NCBI GenBank assembly: GCA_042576225.1
Contig: JBHPCA010000001.1
Span: 10,823-74,822 of the forward strand
Direction: 5' to 3'
DNA: 64,000 nucleotides
Source: GWF2-30-66 sp042576225
GTDB taxonomy: Bacteria; Babelota; Babeliae; Babelales; Vermiphilaceae
The translations under genes were made by a program, and so were the position numbers. Under the pieces are notes generated by a model. It saw nothing but the letters and a program-made list of their open reading frames with translations. It was not told the DNA's origin and searched no databases. Positions 60,014 through 64,000 of this stretch are shown one piece after another. Every line of letters starts with the position of its first letter. The first letter of the stretch is position 1.

Positions 60014-60033
60014 GACTAACTCCTAACTAAAAA

Positions 60034-61041
60034 TTAAAATAACGGCTTGAATAAATCCATGAACCAAAATAGATAATTAATTCTGTTGATATACGTATGA
60101 TTATCCCTCACAAAATCCATAAGCTCATATAATTCGTTAATATCAAGTTGCTTCATTTTCTCTATCGCGTCTAAACCTAGCTGGTATGGGTCTGAGTTAT
60201 ACAAAATTTTCTTATCAAAAAGCTCATACACTGTTTTTGAATTGGTAATACCTATTGCGCCGTAGCTTATATTTTTGAAAATTCTGCAAGGTACATACCC
60301 TTTTTCACACTGCCAAGGGCCCTGTATGGCCGGCGCCAAAAAGCAAGTTCTTATAAGTCTTATACTTTCTTCAGGGCTTATTTTAACACGATTTCTAAAT
60401 GGTATACCTTTACTTTTACAAGCATCTGAAAACCTGTGTATTCCATTTCTATTGCTTATCTGTCCGTGCCCAGAAATCGTTCCCACATAACAAGCAAAAT
60501 TTTCTTTCTCTTCTAGCGCCACCTGTTTTTTTATCTCATCTATCTCATGAGGCAATAAATCTGTAGCCCAAGGCATATAGATTACTCTGTTTTTTGTATC
60601 TATATGCATGCACTTTTCTATCCTTTTGTCGTTTCTATCCAAACAATCATGTGTATAGACCTGCAAAATTATACAATTTCCTGTATCAAATATTTGTTTA
60701 TACCTATCTGGTTTGCAATTATGCAAAATATATCTGCAATCTCCTCGCACCGGCATCTTACCATCCACTTGCCCTTCTGTTAAAAACAAGGAGTTTGAAA
60801 AATCAATTTCACTAACATCATCTTTATTGTCCAACCAAAGGGTCTCGTACCCCAAATGCTTAAAAGCCTTGTAAAACGCATAATGAATATAAGAATGCGT
60901 ATGAGAATGTAACTTGTGCCCCCATATGATAACTTTGTTAAATGGCAAAGGGTGTTTTATTCCCGATGTGTCGGGCTTTGGATAAGCTTTAAAAAAAAGA
61001 CCTAAAAAAATTAGTAAGACAAATAATTTGAGCTTCTTCAT
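60034..61041 (-). CDS. Leader-bearing GT-B-like glycosyltransferase
   Basis: 335 residues. ATG 61041 is preceded by 'ggagatgag' and starts the leader MKKLKLFVLLIFLGLFFKAY; an upstream in-frame ATG is rejected. The C-terminal half has FACYVGTISGHGQISNRN, SPEESIRLIRTCFLAPAIQG and GYVPCRIFKNISYGAIGIT, the pattern of the glycosyl-transferase group related to CgeB (a G-Y-x-P-x-R-x-F loop). Donor unknown. Transcribed with its neighbours at close spacing. Confidence 0.72.
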   Translation of the reverse strand: MKKLKLFVLLIFLGLFFKAYPKPDTSGIKHPLPFNKVIIWGHKLHSHTHSYIHYAFYKAFKHLGYETLWLDNKDDVSEIDFSNSLFLTEGQVDGKMPVRGDCRYILHNCKPDRYKQIFDTGNCIILQVYTHDCLDRNDKRIEKCMHIDTKNRVIYMPWATDLLPHEIDEIKKQVALEEKENFACYVGTISGHGQISNRNGIHRFSDACKSKGIPFRNRVKISPEESIRLIRTCFLAPAIQGPWQCEKGYVPCRIFKNISYGAIGITNSKTVYELFDKKILYNSDPYQLGLDAIEKMKQLDINELYELMDFVRDNHTYINRINYLFWFMDLFKPLF

Positions 61042-61129
61042 CTCATCTCCCCTAAAGTATATATACATAAAAAACAAAATCTTTGATCTTTTATAACACA
61101 TAAAAACAGGAAAGAAAAGCTCAAAAACA

Positions 61130-61151
61130 TTACTTGCTTTTAAGCAAGTAA
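61130..61151. terminator. Perfect palindrome between 60034 and 61201 genes
   Basis: TTACTTGCTT-tt-AAGCAAGTAA. Ten pairs with a two-base centre. It could be a terminator of the upstream leftward gene ending at 61201 or a protein-binding site. Confidence 0.4.
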
Positions 61152-61200
61152 ACGCCTTCTAAGCCACCTATTTTTTCCATAATTAATTTGTATTTTACGC

Positions 61201-61884
61201 CTACTCGTTCACGTAGTAAAGATAAAGAGACCTACGAACCACCGTTATATACTCTTGTTTGTCCAAAATCTTTTTCCCATATTTTAATTGTCTGATATAA
61301 GCACGATAATCACGAGGATAAACTCTATCATTGAAAAATGAATTTCCAACTCTTACAATAGGCAACAGTGGTTCCAAGTCAACTATTTTAATTTTATTGT
61401 CTTGCAATACAATGTTTGCAGGGGTTAAATCTATATACACATACCCAAGAAGATTTGTTCGTTCTAACAAATCATAATAAAAATCGATATATCGCTTATC
61501 TTTTTGTTTTTCTATTGGCAAAAGAGACCTTCCATCTGTAAGCCCTACTGTGCGCAAACCAACTCTAGTAACATACCCTCTGCAACATCCTTCATCATAT
61601 ATTACCGCAACCAACGGCGTATTATTCTCATCATAAAATCCACTTTGTAAACCCTGTAAAAAGTACCGGCAACGCCAAAAATTTGCGTCCCAAATTTTAA
61701 AAAAACAACCTTTTTCAACAGCAGCATAAACGGCTCTAGCTGCCCCTTTTTCAATGCCAGCTTTAACCAACCTGCAACTATCAATATCTACATCTTTCAA
61801 TTTGATTTTTGGGAAACCCGATATAATCGTTATATTGTATATTAAATTGTATATTAATAAAATAAGAACAATAAAGACCCTCAT
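61201..61884 (-). CDS. Leader-bearing kinase-like protein
   Basis: 227 residues: leader (1-20), GAARAVYAAVEKGCFFKIW (possible lysine site), catalytic-loop-like YVYIDLTPANIVLQD and metal-loop-like KIVDLEPL. The His/Arg before the catalytic Asp is Ile and D-F-G is D-L-E, so it is a divergent member of the protein-kinase-like fold. It is shorter than a normal kinase. It could be a sugar or protein kinase, or a pseudokinase. Four bases separate it from the upstream small gene. Confidence 0.6.
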   Translation of the reverse strand: MRVFIVLILLIYNLIYNITIISGFPKIKLKDVDIDSCRLVKAGIEKGAARAVYAAVEKGCFFKIWDANFWRCRYFLQGLQSGFYDENNTPLVAVIYDEGCCRGYVTRVGLRTVGLTDGRSLLPIEKQKDKRYIDFYYDLLERTNLLGYVYIDLTPANIVLQDNKIKIVDLEPLLPIVRVGNSFFNDRVYPRDYRAYIRQLKYGKKILDKQEYITVVRRSLYLYYVNE

Positions 61885-61888
61885 AACA

Positions 61889-62155
61889 TTATCTCTCTGC
61901 TGAAAGTTTTTTAACTAAAGTCTTATTAAGCACTTCAGTCTCAACATCTTTTACGCCTTTTGCATTAAGATATTTCTTGCCAAGTTTTTTGCAATCCTCA
62001 TGAACTAAAACCATAAGATCTTTTGCATTATCTTCTTTAATTTTTATTTTTGTAGTAACTATTATTTCCACATACTTAGCTTTTATTGCCCTGGTCATAG
62101 AGATGCAAAAAGCAAACCAAAGTACAAACAATAGCTTTTGCCGAATAGAATTCAT
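61889..62155 (-). CDS. Small leader-bearing protein of unknown function
   Basis: 88 residues: leader (5-22, LLFVLWFAFCISMTRA), then a mixed alpha/beta domain with YVEIIVTTKIKIKE and KYLNAKGVKDVETEVL. No family recognised. It is tightly placed between the kinase-like gene and a methyltransferase, so probably in the same transcript. Confidence 0.65.
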   Translation of the reverse strand: MNSIRQKLLFVLWFAFCISMTRAIKAKYVEIIVTTKIKIKEDNAKDLMVLVHEDCKKLGKKYLNAKGVKDVETEVLNKTLVKKLSAER

Positions 62156-62185
62156 AATTTTTCCCCATAAAAAGCAAAATTCATT

Positions 62186-62935
62186 TTATTTGGTAAAGTG
62201 AATAATTTCTCCCCTCTTTGCTCTTCCAAGAATTCTATAGTGATTAAATCCACATTGCTTAAATCTGTTAAGCTCTGTTGTCAGTCCGTCATGCCCTTCG
62301 TATATAACTTCGTTAAACTGAGAAAGGTATGCAAGCAGCCTTTTTTTGTCTTTTATCCAATGCATCAAAGAAAAGCAAAAAACGATATCATAATCATACC
62401 CAATCTTGCTTTCATAGTTTGGCTCACCACTAAGATCTGCTTGCACAAACTTGACATCAACCTCAAATCCCTGAGCAAACCATTTTGCTGCCCTTACTCG
62501 ATGCGGAGACCCTTGCCTTGCTAAAAATGAATCTGGCCCCTCAACACCAACAGATACATTAGCATTTCTATATTTTTTTAAACAGGTTGCAATAAGTCCC
62601 ATATTACATCCAAGCTCTAAAATATTTTTACCATCATAATCTGTCGCATCTTTGATTATATTCCATCTGGTATCCCACAACCTGTTACCTTTGTAAAACT
62701 TGCCATTTATAGTTATAGCATAATAATTTTTACAACTTGGACCTCCAGTATTTACAGACCAAGCTTTTTCTATGAAATGCACTTTTTCGGGATTTATTAT
62801 AAAGTTCTCAGAAGTTCGTTTTGATACCACACAATCCAAAAGATCTTGGGATTCTTGGGTATCAAGATCAGGAAGATTAGCGATAGAAACACATGATAAA
62901 AACAAAAATATAAATATTTTTTTGGAAAACAACAT
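62186..62935 (-). CDS. Leader-bearing class-I SAM methyltransferase
   Basis: 249 residues starting MLFSKKIFIFLFLSCVSIAN. ATG 62935 was chosen ('aaaggag' nine bases upstream) over an in-frame upstream ATG. SAM motif NILELGCNMGLIATCL, SVGVEGPDSFLAR, YDIVFCFSLMHWI, VIYEGHDG. Substrate unknown. First gene of the long leftward cluster 54033-62935. Confidence 0.85.
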   Translation of the reverse strand: MLFSKKIFIFLFLSCVSIANLPDLDTQESQDLLDCVVSKRTSENFIINPEKVHFIEKAWSVNTGGPSCKNYYAITINGKFYKGNRLWDTRWNIIKDATDYDGKNILELGCNMGLIATCLKKYRNANVSVGVEGPDSFLARQGSPHRVRAAKWFAQGFEVDVKFVQADLSGEPNYESKIGYDYDIVFCFSLMHWIKDKKRLLAYLSQFNEVIYEGHDGLTTELNRFKQCGFNHYRILGRAKRGEIIHFTK

Positions 62936-63046
62936 TATTATGACTCCTTTTTGGACACTATTTGAAATTAAGAAATCCACTAAAACCGATAATGCGAAAC
63001 TTAAATAGATAAAATCAACCGTTTTTATAAAAATTAACTAAAACAC

Positions 63047-63075
63047 TTGTGCGCAATGTAAAAAAGTGGTATAAA
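63047..63075 (+). promoter_or_regulatory. Promoter candidate for the TolC-like gene
   Basis: TTGTGC, 17 bases, TATAAA, about 36 bases before the ATG at 63112. Confidence 0.5.
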
Positions 63076-63111
63076 ATAGGCATTACTAACAAAAAGATTG
63101 AAAGATTCGCG

Positions 63112-64000
63112 ATGTTGAAAAATGATGCTCTCCGCAGCAAGCTACGAAGTATCTGGGAAGGCCAACTAATTAAATCCGTCTTCGCCAAGGCTTCGACGGA
63201 CGCCACGCCTTTAATCCCCGAATCAAAGATTCGGAGTATTCAGGCGAAGCGAAATAAGTTTATAAGGCACGCAGCTTTATGTCTCATCACTTTGGTAACC
63301 ACTTTGTCGCACATAACAAATCAAGCAAAAACCCCGGAACCCCAAGATTATGCCATTTACAAGCCTATCACACTTGAAGAAGTTGTTGATCTGGCCTACT
63401 TGCACAGACAGGATTTAGAGGGTTTTGACTATATTGTCAAGGCAAACTGGTACGCAGAAAGATCCGCGCTGGGCGGGTTCTTGCCACAAATATCTATTAC
63501 CGCAGACTCGGGAAATTCATCCATTTCTGGGGTGAGTGGCGTAGGGCTTATTCCAAGAGAGAGTGTGGTTTTCAATGTCAGCCAGCTTATTTTTAGTGCT
63601 GATGGGCCCATGTTCCAGTACAAGATAGCCCAAGAGGAGACCAACATCTCAAGAGCGCAAAGAGAAAGCTTGCAAAATTCTATACGATTCAACTCAGAAA
63701 GCTCGTTTTTAGAGCTTAAAAAGGAGATTTTAAAAAATAAATTAATTGCAAGTTTGGATGACTCGAGCGTTGAAACGTTTGACCAAGAGATAACAAGAAA
63801 AAAAGTTGGGTTTTTAAATAGAACACAATGGGAAAATGCACAGGCAGACTTCTCAAGAGATCAAACCGATGTGAAAAACTACCCCTTAACAATAGACGCT
63901 GCAACAAGCAGACTGCAAAGAGAAACTAACTCGCCAATTAATCTTGAGAACGTATCACTTGCATACAAAGATCTTGATAAGCTGTCAAACTTTTTAGAGG
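63112..64000 (+). CDS. TolC-family outer-membrane protein, 3' end cut by window edge
   Basis: The frame is open from ATG 63112 to the window end (296 codons). After a 50-residue N-terminal extension a leader-like segment (AALCLITLVTTLSH) precedes the mature start. KPITLEEVVDLAYLHRQDL and RSALGGFLPQISITADSG are the usual opening of TolC/OEP proteins, followed by the first helical hairpin with VFNVSQLIFSADGP. It probably forms the outer-membrane channel of an efflux or type I secretion complex. The extension is translated from the 88-bp repeat at 63168-63256, so an original shorter start may have been displaced. Confidence 0.85.
   Translation, partial: MLKNDALRSKLRSIWEGQLIKSVFAKASTDATPLIPESKIRSIQAKRNKFIRHAALCLITLVTTLSHITNQAKTPEPQDYAIYKPITLEEVVDLAYLHRQDLEGFDYIVKANWYAERSALGGFLPQISITADSGNSSISGVSGVGLIPRESVVFNVSQLIFSADGPMFQYKIAQEETNISRAQRESLQNSIRFNSESSFLELKKEILKNKLIASLDDSSVETFDQEITRKKVGFLNRTQWENAQADFSRDQTDVKNYPLTIDAATSRLQRETNSPINLENVSLAYKDLDKLSNFLE
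63168..63256 (+). repeat. 88-bp palindromic element in the 5' coding part of the TolC-like gene
   Basis: Uninterrupted copy of the element at 28403 and 16861. It contains TCCGTC...GACGGA ends around ttcgccaaggctt and a perfect ccgaatc-aaa-gattcgg hairpin. It is read here as residues SVFAKASTDATPLIPESK. Confidence 0.8.

Overview
The window is low-GC and gene-dense, with Shine-Dalgarno sites and frequent GTG or TTG starts. It has no rRNA, tRNA, transposase or CRISPR array. A very high share of proteins starts with a hydrophobic export leader, including enzymes that are normally cytosolic. There is also an ankyrin protein and a huge set of secreted glycosyltransferases and methyltransferases. 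This fits an obligate intracellular, Gram-negative-type bacterium such as Candidatus Dependentiae (TM6/Babeliae), but that assignment is inference from style and not from a marker gene.

Layout. 1-6.3 kb: a divergent outer-membrane barrel-like gene (cut by the window edge), a WecB-WecC fusion making UDP-ManNAcA, and a two-domain oxidoreductase overlapping it by one base. 6.4-23.8 kb: an array of 15 paralogous secreted or membrane proteins. Each has a near-identical signal peptide, a Lys/Arg-rich stretch and a second signal-like hydrophobic segment; most then have a variable Cys-rich ectodomain with N-x-S/T sequons, a membrane helix and often a (T/S-E/D)n acidic tail. A GIY-YIG gene between 200-bp inverted repeats sits inside the array. 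24-30.5 kb: small secreted peptides, the GDP-mannose to GDP-fucose enzymes ManC, Gmd and Fcl, and an ankyrin protein. 30.6-44.5 kb: a forward series of leader-bearing glycosyltransferases (GT32, GT2, a GT6/ABO-type enzyme), a leader-bearing ATP sulfurylase/APS kinase and a leader-bearing sulfotransferase. 44.9-63 kb: leader-bearing GT11- and GT10-like fucosyltransferases, GT4-like, exostosin-like and GT-D-like transferases, about ten SAM methyltransferases and two kinase-like proteins. 63.1 kb to the end: the start of a TolC-family gene.

How the parts could work together (inference): the cytosolic steps make UDP-ManNAcA and GDP-fucose. The exported transferases, the PAPS-forming enzyme, the sulfotransferase and the methyltransferases could build or edit a fucosylated, sulfated, methylated glycan outside the bacterial cytoplasm, possibly inside the host where ATP, SAM and nucleotide sugars are available. 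The Cys-rich, sequon-bearing array proteins are possible scaffolds or surface partners. No flippase, polymerase or ligase gene is present.

A second theme is small palindromic repeats. A roughly 88-bp element occurs between genes, inside the tolC-like frame and inside one array gene. A REP-like 20-mer is found, with nested insertions, in the reading frames of three array genes. Variable ectodomains flanked by conserved ends, near-identical 5' ends, one nonsense-truncated tail and one internally deleted copy all point to active recombination in the array.
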